This document shows positions 1 to 7,848 of a DNA stretch of 11,957 nt, in pieces. Source of the stretch: Candidatus Competibacteraceae bacterium (GTDB taxonomy: Bacteria > Pseudomonadota > Gammaproteobacteria > Competibacterales > Competibacteraceae); the NCBI GenBank assembly GCA_012032855.1, contig JAAUQA010000047.1, forward strand, positions 1 through 11,957, read 5' to 3'. The stretch's first letter is position 1. Each line of letters begins with the position of its first letter. Made by a program: the position numbers and the translations under genes. The notes under the pieces were generated by a model that was not told where the DNA came from, did not search any database, and saw only the letters and a program-made list of their open reading frames with translations.

Positions 1-426
1 ATTGACCAATTGCGCCAAATCTTTGTCGCCGCTGGCAATAATAACCTGCAACTCCTGCTCGGCTGCTTTCACCGCTAAGGTGCCGATGACATCGTCCGCC
101 TCTACCCCGGTAACTTGCAACCAAGGCAAGCCTAATGCAGTGACGATGGTGCGAAACGGATCGATCTGAGCGGCCAAATCCTCCGGCATGGGCGGGCGGT
201 GGGCTTTGTATTCGGAATACAATTCGTGCCGGAAGGTTTTTCCAGGCGCGTCGAACACGATCACCATGTGGGCCGATGGGTATTCCTGCATCAGCTTGTG
301 CAACATGTTGACGACCCCGAACAGCGCACCGGTCGGTTCGCCAGCACTGTTGTTCAACGGGGGCAGTGCATTGAAGGCGCGGTGTAGATAGGCTGCTCCA
401 TCTACCAGTAACAGGCATTGCGTCAT
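1..426 (-). CDS. polA: DNA polymerase I, N-terminal 5'-3' exonuclease part (partial, runs off left edge)
   Basis: This is the first 142 codons of DNA polymerase I, which fills gaps, removes RNA primers and takes part in excision repair. The visible part is the 5'-nuclease (FEN-like) domain. It begins MTQCLLLVDGAAYLHRAF and carries the acidic metal-binding positions of that domain: the Asp in LVDG, the Asp in VIVFDAPGKTFR, the EADD in VTGVEADDVIGTL, and the Asp pair in ASGDKDLAQLV. The order and wording match E. coli PolA closely. The start is the ATG at 426-424, preceded by a GGAGT Shine-Dalgarno about eight bases upstream. No frame break is seen in this part. The gene is transcribed leftward and the remaining roughly 800 residues lie outside the window. 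It is the anchor of the conserved polA / DUF2782 / thrB neighbourhood, here interrupted by the redox block at 664-4432. Confidence 0.96.
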   Translation of the reverse strand, partial: MTQCLLLVDGAAYLHRAFNALPPLNNSAGEPTGALFGVVNMLHKLMQEYPSAHMVIVFDAPGKTFRHELYSEYKAHRPPMPEDLAAQIDPFRTIVTALGLPWLQVTGVEADDVIGTLAVKAAEQELQVIIASGDKDLAQLVN

Positions 427-482
427 AATTTTCTACTCCGGACTCCAGATTGCCGACAAGTTGAGCGGATGTGCCATAAGCA

Positions 483-527
483 GCACGCAAGGAAGCGTGC
501 GTAGCGAATGGGTGCAGGACAGCACCC
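483..527. repeat. Two tandem REP-like hairpins upstream of polA
   Basis: Two small perfect hairpins stand nine bases apart. The first is GCACGC-AAGGAA-GCGTGC (483-500) and the second is GGGTGC-AGGACA-GCACCC (510-527). Paired short GC-rich hairpins in an intergenic gap are typical of REP/BIME-type dispersed palindromes. From memory, the connecting sequence resembles repeats seen in many gammaproteobacterial genomes, but no search was made. They lie in the polA leader, between the flavoprotein stop and the polA start, and have no T-tract, so they are not a clear terminator. I see no convincing polA promoter in the rest of 427-663. Confidence 0.5.
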
Positions 528-663
528 TTGAGCGGCGCCGGCACTCCGATCAACAGGCATCCGCACTAGTGAAAATTGGTATCCGGAAAACCGCTCAAAC
601 GCTGGAAAGTCTATCGGACGCAGGGGGAGGAAGCCAAATGTTTATCGGTATCCTGTTGCCGCG

Positions 664-2743
664 TCACAGATCGATCTCCACAGTATCTGTTCCCTTGGCG
701 GGCACCGCGCAGCAGATCAATGCTTCGTCCGCGGCACGGGCGGCAGTGGGTTGGGTACGATAAGCCACCGAACCTGATTTCAACTTCACCGCACAGGTGC
801 CACAAATACCAGTGCGGCAGCGAATTCGGGTGTCAGGCCGTGTGCTTCGGCAGTTTCCAAAATGGTCGCATCGCCTGTATTCCAGTGCTGTTCAAAGCCG
901 GATTGGGCGAATTTGATTATCGCCTGATCGGCCTCTTCCACCGGTTTAGCCGGTGTTGCACCTTCGTCCGCTCGGCGGGTTAGTGAGGCGGGCCCAAAGG
1001 CTTCTGTGAAAATCCGCACGTCACGCACGCCCAGACCGCGCAGAATATCGTAAAGCGCCTGCATAAATGGCGGTGGGCCGCACAGATAAAAATCATAATC
1101 ATCCAGGGGCAAGAATTGGCGAAGAGTATCGGCGGTGATGTGTCCCGTTCCGTTGAAATCGACGCCCGGTTTTTCGCCTTTTGCCATCCGGGAGACAAAC
1201 GAATAATACCGAATGATATGGTTGGTTCTTTGCTCCAGGGTGCGGAAGGCATTAGCAAACGCGCGCTGGTCGGTTGTTTGGGTCGAGTGAAATACGGTCA
1301 GCGGTCGAGTATGGCGGGTACGCAGTCCTTCGTTTGCGATGTGCGACGCCATCGACATCATCGGCGTGATGCCTACCCCACCGGCTATAAGGACAGCGGG
1401 GCGGGTCTCAGCCGCATCAATGAAAAAGTTTCCGCGCGCGCCTTGGCTTCAATCACATTGCCCGGCTTCAACGTGTCATGCAAATGGTTCGAAATGTGAC
1501 CCTGCGGTTCCCGCTTGACCGAGATGCGATAATACGAATCCCCCGGAGCCGACGATGTCGTGTAGGTGCGGATGAGCGGTTTTTCGGTCTCTTCCGGGGT
1601 AACCCGGATGGTTAGAAATTGTCCGGCTTCGAACGGCAGCAGACCATCCCCATCAATCGGCTCCAAATAGAATGAGCGGATAACCGTGCTCTCGTCTTCA
1701 ACACGGGTCACCCGATAGGGGCGCCAAGCCTGTCGTTTCGCTTCGGCGGCCAGTATTGCGGTTGTTTCGGCCCAATCGCCGGTAATGAGCGTGTTGGGTG
1801 AGTACTCTTCAAAGCTTGTCCTAAATGGTAGCGCGTCTTTTAACCTGACGCCGTGATCAACCGTGAAACGCCACGCGCGTTCTGCGCCTTTAAACGCGCT
1901 GACTTCCGGCTCATCTTCCCACAAGATTTCGACAGTGCCGGTCAACAGCAAGAGGTCGCCGGTGGCAAAGTCAATAAAGATCAAACCGGCTTTTGGATTG
2001 ACCAGAAAGTTACCGAGCGTGTTGAAGAGGAAGTTGCCTGCATAGTCAGGAATAGTCAGCGTCTCGCCCGCCACTTTGACAAAGCCCGGTCGTCCGCCAC
2101 GGTGGGAGACGTCAACGCCCTCAATGTCGGGCCTATCCTTGGGTTGCACGAAACTGGACACGAAAAACGTATCCGCGCTGCTGATGAGGGCACGGGCTTC
2201 GTCATCTAATTTCGCCAATGCTGTGGCGTTATTCGGTTCTTCCGCATTCCCCGGCTCACGGACAAAGTCAACGGTGCGGTGCTGTATGTATTGCGGACAG
2301 TTGCCGAACGATTGATCCACCGTGAGGGAAAAACCGGTAGGGCCTGTTTTAGCAATACGCCCGTTCAACCGATTGCGACGGCGGGTCATCATTTCGATGC
2401 CGAGTAATCCCAGCGGAGTGCCGGTTTTTGCTAGTGCAGCCGCCAGCGGGTCGCCTTTCGGAGCAGCAGCATTTACCTGTAGCGTGGTCGGGTCGGGCGA
2501 ATTCATGAAGCCGGGTTTAGCAGATAGGATTGACGCCCACGGCCAACCGCTTTCATCGACACTGCCGGCGACCAGAAAAGGCAGCTGAGCAAAAAACTCA
2601 CGATGCTGCTCGGGCATATACGAGCGTATCGCACGACGTCCAAAACTCTCCATGACTTCACGCTTGCCGGTCCGCGTTTGGAGTGCTTGCTCGCCGCTGT
2701 GGAAGGGTGAAGTTTGCGCATCTTGCTGGGTTTCGTTTTGCAT
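664..2743 (-). CDS. PNPOx-like / FAD-NAD reductase / 2Fe-2S ferredoxin fusion oxidoreductase (frame broken twice in this sequence)
   Basis: This is a predicted cytosolic electron-transfer flavoprotein of 693 residues once two single-base losses are restored. Residues about 45-325 form a pyridoxamine-5'-phosphate-oxidase-like split barrel. About 340-560 is a ferredoxin-reductase module with the flavin motif RTYTTSS (392-398), a nucleotide-binding GGVGITPM (about 455-462) and CGPPPFM. The C-terminus is a plant-type 2Fe-2S domain with C-x4-C-x2-C in GCRTGICGTC (about 643-651) and a fourth Cys in ICC (about 678). The frame breaks lie near 1431-1442 (between KARA and the expected RGNFFIDAAE) and near 816-822 (between TPEF and GCRTG). 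Each is cured by one extra base. The start ATG at 2743 has a strong GGAGGAG at 2747-2753, and the gene lies 17 bases after the GST stop, so the two are an operon. The substrate is unknown; the domain order implies NAD(P)H to FAD to Fe-S transfer. Confidence 0.85.
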
Positions 2744-2760
2744 TCACTCCTCCGCTATCG

Positions 2761-3381
2761 CTATGAAGCCAGGCCAACTTTTGTCGCTGGCATCGGCACA
2801 AAGCCTGGCAAGGCTTCAATATTGGCCAACCAGCGGCGCACGTTCGGGTACGGTTCCAGCGAAACATTGCCTTCAGGCGCATGAGCCGTGTAGCTGTAAA
2901 GAGAGACATCGGCAATCGTCGGCTTGTCCCCAACCAGGAATTCACGGCCTTCCAAGTGATTCTCAAGCTTGGTTAAGACCTTGTCAGCGGTTGCCTTGGC
3001 AAATTCAGCGTCAAGCGGTGCGTTGAAAACGGTAATAAGGCGGGCCGCCGCCGGACCAAAGGCAATCTCACCGGCAGCCAGGGTGAGAAATTTTTGCACC
3101 TCGGCTTCAAGCTTGGGGTCTTGAGGAATGAAAGACGGGGCATATTTTCGCGCCAAATAAACCAGAATAGCGTTCGAATCGCTAACAACCACATCACCAT
3201 CCTCAATGACCGGGACCTGGCCCACTGGGTTGAGCGCAAGAAACGCAGGTTGCTTGTGCTCACCGGCAGCTAGGTCAACATTGATAATTTCATGGGCGAT
3301 GCCGGCCAAACTGGCGAACAACACGACGCGGTGCGCGTGGCCGGACAGGGGAAAACTGTGAATACGGATAGCCTGTGACAT
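2761..3381 (-). CDS. Glutathione S-transferase family protein
   Basis: This cytosolic glutathione S-transferase of 206 residues conjugates glutathione to, or reduces, electrophilic substrates. The N-terminal thioredoxin-like domain (about 1-80) carries the cis-proline glutathione-binding motif NPVGQVPV (51-58) and the DSNAI gamma-glutamyl contact (68-72). The helical C-terminal domain contains the capping box in FLVGDKPTIADVSLY. The ATG at 3381 gives the usual N-terminus MSQAIRIHSF. A TTG two codons upstream (3387) is also open but less likely. An AGAGA sequence about eight bases upstream could serve as ribosome binding site. The gene is first in a leftward operon with the flavo-iron-sulfur protein and is divergent from a LysR regulator, which suggests inducible detoxification or redox metabolism of an unidentified compound. 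The class and substrate cannot be read from the sequence. Confidence 0.93.
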   Translation of the reverse strand: MSQAIRIHSFPLSGHAHRVVLFASLAGIAHEIINVDLAAGEHKQPAFLALNPVGQVPVIEDGDVVVSDSNAILVYLARKYAPSFIPQDPKLEAEVQKFLTLAAGEIAFGPAAARLITVFNAPLDAEFAKATADKVLTKLENHLEGREFLVGDKPTIADVSLYSYTAHAPEGNVSLEPYPNVRRWLANIEALPGFVPMPATKVGLAS

Positions 3382-3431
3382 GGTCAATTTCTCTAAGCAT
3401 TGGGTGGTTCGGTTTTTTGCTGTCGAAGAAG

Positions 3432-3460
3432 ACTATAGTTGGCGAACAATATGAAGACAA
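3432..3460 (-). promoter_or_regulatory. Predicted sigma-70 promoter of the GST-flavoprotein operon
   Basis: Read leftward, the -35 hexamer TTGTCT (3460-3455) and the -10 hexamer TATAGT (3437-3432) are separated by exactly 17 bases. This would start transcription near 3425, about 44 bases before the GST start codon. The -10 lies inside a perfect 8-bp palindrome ACTATAGT (3432-3439), whose half site ACTAT also occurs in the larger palindrome at 3488-3506. Confidence 0.6.
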
Positions 3461-3487
3461 TAGACTTTTCTAGGGAAACATAATGTA

Positions 3488-3506
3488 CACTATGGCGATA
3501 ATAGTG
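3488..3506. promoter_or_regulatory. Predicted LysR-type operator (T-N11-A palindrome)
   Basis: The sequence CACTAT-N7-ATAGTG is a perfect interrupted palindrome that contains the T-N11-A core of LysR-type binding sites. Its centre is about 72 bases upstream of the inferred GST transcription start, close to the position of the usual recognition site of this regulator family. It also lies just upstream of the regulator's own GTG start (3527), which would allow autorepression. A further ACTAT occurs at 3533-3537, just inside the regulator gene. Confidence 0.6.
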
Positions 3507-3526
3507 ACTTTTAGAGAGAAAATGCT

Positions 3527-4432
3527 GTGGACACTATCGAGGGCATGCGGACTTATGTAGCGGTCGCCGGACAAAAATCTTTTACTGCCGGTGCAAAGCA
3601 GTTGGGGATAAGCACCAAGTTGGCCAGTAAATACGTGCGTCAGCTTGAGGAACGGCTGGGTGCTCAGTTATTCAACCGAACCACGCGCAGTGTGACCCTA
3701 ACCGAGACAGGCCAAGCTTATTTCGAACGGTGTGTGCCGCTATTGGACCAACTCGACGAGCTGGAGGGATTGGTACAGGAGCGCCAAGCAGAATTAGCCG
3801 GACCCATCCGCATTACCGCCCCAACCGCATTTGGCAGTTCTAAACTGGTTGATGCGATTCGGCCTTTTCAACTGGAACACCCTAAGGTATCGATCGATCT
3901 ACACCTTTCAGACCAATGGATCTCATTGATTGAAAGAGGGTTTGATCTTGCGGTCCGCTTCGGCGCTTTAGCAGACTCTAGTCTTATTGCCCGCAAACTG
4001 TTGAGCATGCGCGTTGTCGTTTTTGCGTCACCGGACTATTTGGCGAGAAAAGGAGAACCCATTCATCCCAATGCACTGTCTAACTATAACTGCTTGCTAC
4101 AGATGACCGCAGTCGACCCGGAACATTGGAAATTTTGTATCGACGGCAAGTTGGTTTCATATCGGGTCGGCGGTTCATTTCATGCCAACGCCCCCCGCGC
4201 TATCGCACAGATGGCAGCAGGTGGCTTAGGCATTGGAATGGGTCCGCTGTATGTTGTGGAGCCGTTTCTTGACAGTGGGGAACTCAAGCTGTTGTTCGAG
4301 GATCAAGAAGCTGCCGCAATCGGGCTTTACGCTGTTTATCCCCCCAGTCGCCACTTAACGGCACGTATTCGTGCCTTGATTGATCATCTAGTGGACAGCT
4401 TTGCGGCCATGGCCGGGCCGCCAATACTTTGA
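3527..4432 (+). CDS. LysR family transcriptional regulator
   Basis: This is a DNA-binding regulator of 301 residues, the usual length for LysR proteins. Residues about 1-60 form the winged helix-turn-helix: MDTIEGMRTYVAVAGQKSF, then GAKQLGISTKLASKYVRQLE and LGAQLFNRTTRSVTLTETG. From about residue 90 onward is the periplasmic-binding-protein-like effector domain (PIRITAPTAFG through the C-terminus). The start is GTG at 3527, chosen because it gives the normal N-terminus; the first in-frame ATG (3545) would trim the recognised domain. A GAGAG stretch lies about nine bases upstream. It is divergent from the GST-flavoprotein operon across 145 bases that hold a promoter and a T-N11-A palindrome, so it most likely controls that operon and itself. 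The inducer is unknown. Confidence 0.94.
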   Translation: MDTIEGMRTYVAVAGQKSFTAGAKQLGISTKLASKYVRQLEERLGAQLFNRTTRSVTLTETGQAYFERCVPLLDQLDELEGLVQERQAELAGPIRITAPTAFGSSKLVDAIRPFQLEHPKVSIDLHLSDQWISLIERGFDLAVRFGALADSSLIARKLLSMRVVVFASPDYLARKGEPIHPNALSNYNCLLQMTAVDPEHWKFCIDGKLVSYRVGGSFHANAPRAIAQMAAGGLGIGMGPLYVVEPFLDSGELKLLFEDQEAAAIGLYAVYPPSRHLTARIRALIDHLVDSFAAMAGPPIL

Positions 4433-4587
4433 GTCATGATTGTGGTCTATGCAAGATGTAGATATTCCCATCCCAACACAGTGCGGTGGATGCTATCTTT
4501 ATCAGCAATGAAGGCTGTCCGATTAAACCTTCCCCCGAAGAACAACGCACTCTCCTGGAACTGTAGGCTCACACATAGGATATCGCC

Positions 4588-4920
4588 ATGCGTGTAATGC
4601 TGCTCGTATTGTTGTTTAGCTTGGGCGTCGCTAGCGCCCAACCCCTGCCACCCGAACTGGAGCCGGTCCCCGACGGCGCTCCCGAAGGAACTACCGACGA
4701 CGAGAATCTGCAAGTCCCCCAAGTGACGATTCGGCGTACTGAAGGCGGTCTGATTCAGGAGTATCGCATCAATAACAAACTGTATATGGTCAAAGTCGTA
4801 CCGCGTAAGGGATTCCCTTACTTCCTGGTCGATACTGACGGCGATGGCGATCTGGAAACCCGTTACAATGACCTGGATGATGGTTTAGCTGTGCCGGCGT
4901 GGGTGATTTTAAGTTGGTGA
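4588..4920 (+). CDS. DUF2782 family small exported protein
   Basis: This is a 110-residue protein of the DUF2782 family, whose function is unknown. It has a short signal peptide (about residues 1-17, MRVMLLVLLFSLGVASA, cleavage before QPLPP), a proline- and acid-rich linker, and the conserved block PQVTIRRTEGGLIQEYRIN followed by LYMVKVVPRKGFPYFLVDTD. The DTDGDGDLETR segment resembles a calcium-binding loop, though family-wide metal binding is not established to my knowledge. The ATG at 4588 has an AGGA seven bases upstream. In Pseudomonas and relatives this gene sits between polA and thrB, as it would here without the LysR/GST/flavoprotein block. It is followed 47 bases later by thrB, so the two are probably cotranscribed. 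Confidence 0.88.
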   Translation: MRVMLLVLLFSLGVASAQPLPPELEPVPDGAPEGTTDDENLQVPQVTIRRTEGGLIQEYRINNKLYMVKVVPRKGFPYFLVDTDGDGDLETRYNDLDDGLAVPAWVILSW

Positions 4921-4967
4921 GTCAGCCGCAGGCTGACCAATCAGCGTTGTAGCTGGATCGCTACGCT
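4921..4967 (+). other. Hairpin-bearing gap between the DUF2782 gene and thrB
   Basis: Immediately after the DUF2782 stop lies a perfect hairpin GTCAGCC-GCA-GGCTGAC (4921-4937) without a T-tract, so it is more likely an RNA-processing or stability element than a terminator. A second small hairpin, GTAGC-TGGATC-GCTAC, ends just before the thrB ATG and holds the only weak Shine-Dalgarno-like bases (GGAT) in its loop. This could tune thrB translation, but the stem is only five pairs. Confidence 0.35.
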
Positions 4968-5917
4968 ATGTCGGTTTATACCAAAGTCGAACCCCATGAG
5001 TTGGAAGAATTACTCCGCGAATACGAACTGGGCGAGCTAGTCGATTATCAGGGGATTAGCGCGGGAATCGAAAACAGCAATTTTTTTGTGACCACCACCG
5101 CCGGTCGCTTTGTGCTGACGATATTCGAGTCCATCGGCTTTGCTGATCTGCCCTATTATCTGGAACTGATGGCCTTCTTAGCCGAACGGGAGGTACCTAG
5201 CGCTCATCCATTGGCAGATCGCAGCGGCAGTTATTGGCGTACGTTTAAAGGCAAACCTTTAGCCTTGGTGCAACGGCTGGAGGGGGTCAGCGTCGAACAA
5301 CCCAACCTGAGTCAATGTCGAGAGGTCGGCGCAAACTTGGGAAAACTGCATGTAGTCGGCCAAAATTTTCCCTTACGCCGCGAACATACCCGTGGCCCGG
5401 ACTGGCGGCAAACCATCGGCGAGCGGCTACTGACCCGCATGACCGGCGACAATGCGGACTTGTTGCGCGCTGAATTAAACTTTCAAACACACTACAGTCG
5501 AGCGGGTTATCCGTCCGGCGTGATTCATGCCGATCTATTCCGCGACAACGCGCTGTTCTGCGGTGACCAACTAACCGGAATCATTGATTTCTATTACGCT
5601 TGCCACGGGGTGCTGTTGTATGACCTCGCCGTCACCGTCAACGACTGGTGTACCCGAGTGGATGGCTCCCTGCAATGGGACAAGGCGACGGCGATTTTGG
5701 CCGCCTATCATCAGCAACGTCCCCTGCAAGCCGACGAACACGCGGTGTGGCCGACCATGTTGCGGGTTGCGGCCCTGCGATTCTGGCTGTCGCGTCTGCA
5801 AGATCAATTTTTCCCAAGCCGGGCGAATTGACCCAAATCAAGAACCCCGATGAATTCAAACGGGTGCTCCGTGAACATGTAGAGAATTACCCTGCTTTGC
5901 ATAAGCTGTGGGTTTAA
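4968..5917 (+). CDS. thrB: Homoserine kinase, APH-type ThrB (frame broken once in this sequence)
   Basis: This enzyme phosphorylates L-homoserine with ATP to O-phosphohomoserine, the step before threonine synthase. It belongs to the aminoglycoside-phosphotransferase-like ThrB type found in Pseudomonas, not the GHMP type of E. coli. The N-terminus is MSVYTKVEPHELEELLREYE, with the nucleotide-binding region around YQGISAGIENSNFFVTT. The catalytic loop is HADLFRDN (187-194) and the metal-binding motif is IDFYYAC (206-212). The frame breaks at 5808-5817 in TTTTTCCCAA. Read as given, translation stops at 5831 after PSRAN; with one extra base it continues as FPKPGELTQIKNPDEFKRVL to LHKLWV and a TAA at 5915-5917. 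The restored length is 316 residues, normal for the family. A TRAP transporter gene follows 22 bases downstream. Confidence 0.93.
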
Positions 5918-5939
5918 CAGTTAAATGAGGGATCCCCTA

Positions 5940-6464
5940 ATGTACAAACTGGCTCGTGTGACGGACATCATCGACGCCATCAGCGAGTGGACCGGGCGCG
6001 GTGTCGCCTGGTTGACCCTGGTGATGGTGTTGGTGCAATTCGTGGTGGTGATGCTGCGTTATGTGTTTGATTGGAATAGAATTTATATTCAGGAATCGGT
6101 CGTTTATATCCATGCCGTCATATTTCTGGTGGGCGCGGCCTATACCTTGAAGCACGAAGGTCACGTGCGGGTCGATATTTTCTACCGGGAAATGTCGCCC
6201 AGAGCCAAAGCGTGGGTCAATTTATTCGGCACTCTGTTTCTTTTGTTGCCGACCTGCGGGTTTATTTTCTGGGTATCCTGGGACTATGTGTCGAGTTCCT
6301 GGAGTATTTTCGAAGGTTCCCGAGAAGCGGGTGGGTTGCCGGGGGTCTTTATGTTGAAATCAGTGATTCTGGTGATGGCTGGCATGGTCGTGCTGCAGGG
6401 AATCGCTGAGGTGTTGCGCAACCTGCTGATCCTGCGCGGGTTTAACCCGCAACAGGAGTGCTAG
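5940..6464 (+). CDS. TRAP transporter small permease subunit (DctQ family)
   Basis: This is the four-helix small membrane subunit of a TRAP transporter, which works with a large permease and a periplasmic binding protein to import organic acids or similar solutes with a sodium or proton gradient. It has 174 residues with hydrophobic segments at about 22-42, 53-70, 91-113 and 134-155. The motifs RYVFDWNRIYIQE and LKHEGHVRVDIFY are typical of DctQ proteins. The ATG at 5940 is preferred over an in-frame ATG at 5925 because GAGG lies eight to nine bases before it, while the upstream ATG has no ribosome binding site. It follows the restored thrB stop by 22 bases and overlaps or abuts the large permease gene. 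The substrate cannot be inferred, since no binding-protein gene is in the window. Confidence 0.9.
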   Translation: MYKLARVTDIIDAISEWTGRGVAWLTLVMVLVQFVVVMLRYVFDWNRIYIQESVVYIHAVIFLVGAAYTLKHEGHVRVDIFYREMSPRAKAWVNLFGTLFLLLPTCGFIFWVSWDYVSSSWSIFEGSREAGGLPGVFMLKSVILVMAGMVVLQGIAEVLRNLLILRGFNPQQEC

Positions 6465-6466
6465 CC

Positions 6467-7848
6467 GTGGAATGGATGGCGTTTGGAATGTTTCTGGCCG
6501 TTTGTCTGCTGTTGCTGATCGGCTATCCAGTCGCCCTCACACTGGGCGGTACTGCGCTGGCCTTCGCCTTTGCCGGGATGGGGATGGGACTGTTCGACTC
6601 TGCCTTTTTGGAAGCCATGCCTAACCGACTGTTCGGGATCATGACCAACGAAACCCTGATGGCCGTACCGCTGTTCGTGTTTATGGGGATCATGCTGGAA
6701 AGGTCCCGGGTAGCTGAACAATTGTTGGATACCATGGCCCTGCTGTTTGGCCCGTTGCGTGGAGGACTGGGTATTTCGGTCACCGTGGTCGGTATGTTGT
6801 TGGCGGCCAGCACCGGCATTGTCGGCGCGACAGTAGTGACTATGGGGCTATTGTCTTTGCCGACCATGATCCGGCGCGGTTACGACCCGGCGCTAGCCAG
6901 CGGCACGATCTGCGCTTCCGGTACTCTGGGGCAGATTATCCCGCCGTCCATCGTGTTGGTGTTGTTGGGCGATGTCCTGAGTTCGGCTTATCAGCAAGCG
7001 CAGTTGAAATGGGCATCTACTCGCCGGAAACCGTCTCGGTGGGCGACTTGTTTGCCGGCGCTTTAATACCGGGGTTGCTGCTGGTGTTTCTGTACATAGC
7101 CTATCTGGTGGTCACGGCGATTATCAGACCGCACACCTGCCCGGCTATTCCCGAGAAAGAACGGCAGAAACTGAATAAGCAGGAGTTAGCCCGCCGGGCT
7201 TTACTGGTATTGATTCCGCCGCTGTTTCTTATCGTCGCGGTGCTGGGATCAATCATGGGCGGATTGGCAACACCGACTGAAGCGGCCTCGGTTGGCGCTA
7301 TCGGCGCGATTGTCTTAGCGGTGACCCGGCGTTATTTCAATCTAGCCCGCTTACGGGAAGTCATGCGTGGTACCGTGCAAGTCACCTGCATGGTGTTTTT
7401 CATTTTTATCGGCGCATCGATTTTTTCGCTGGTCTTTCGCGGCTTCGGCGGCGACGATACGGTACACGAGATTCTCCATAATCTGCCCGGCGGGGTGTTC
7501 GGCGCGGTGTTGGTGGTGATGATTGTGATGTTTCTATTGGGCTTCGTGCTCGATTTTATCGAGATCACTTTTGTGGTGGTGCCCATCGTGGGACCGGTAT
7601 TACTGGCGATGGATTTAAACCCGGTGTGGCTGGGGGTGATGATTGCGATTAATTTACAAACCAGCTTCCTGACTCCGCCATTTGGCTTTTCGCTGTTCTA
7701 TCTGCGCGGCGTAGCGCCGGAAGCGGTAACGACCATGGAAATCTATCGAGGCGTTGCGCCGTTTATCGTGATTCAGTTGGCAATGTTGGGAATGTTGGCG
7801 CTGGCGCCTGAGCTGGCGACCTGGTTACCGAATCTCGTATACGGTTGA
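6467..7848 (+). CDS. TRAP transporter large permease subunit (DctM family; frame broken once in this sequence)
   Basis: This is the large transport subunit of the TRAP system, an ion-transporter-superfamily protein with about 12 membrane helices. It reads from MEWMAFGMFLAVCLLLLIGY through GASGTLGQIIPPS-type core motifs (here ASGTLGQIIPPSIVLVLLG) to FLTPPFGFSLFYLRGVAP. The frame breaks at 7006-7009 in TTGAAATGGG: AYQQAQL is followed by MGIYSPETVSVGDLF in the next frame, and one extra G or A joins them. The restored length is about 460 residues, normal for the longer DctM branch. The GTG at 6467 is chosen because AGGAG lies eight bases upstream; a GTG at 6458 overlapping the DctQ stop is the alternative. 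No DctP-type binding protein follows. The next gene is convergent and its 3' end overlaps this one by 24 bases. Confidence 0.92.

Noticed and set aside
461..983. Rightward open frames of 100 and 135 codons over the polA leader and the flavoprotein end
   Set aside because: They are antisense to the restored ferredoxin domain and to the hairpin repeat, have no ribosome binding site, and show no protein-like composition.
4482..4562. Short open frame VDAIFISNEGCPIKPSPEEQ upstream of the DUF2782 gene
   Set aside because: Only about 26 codons from a GTG, no ribosome binding site, and no family recognised. It could be leader sequence or a gene remnant, but there is not enough to call.
5925..5939. 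Earlier ATG for the TRAP small permease (adds MRDPL)
   Set aside because: No Shine-Dalgarno precedes it, whereas the ATG at 5940 has GAGG at proper spacing.
6458..7848. Programmed frameshifting in the TRAP large permease
   Set aside because: No slippery heptamer is seen at 7006-7009, and four other genes in the window have the same kind of one-base loss, so sequence error is simpler.
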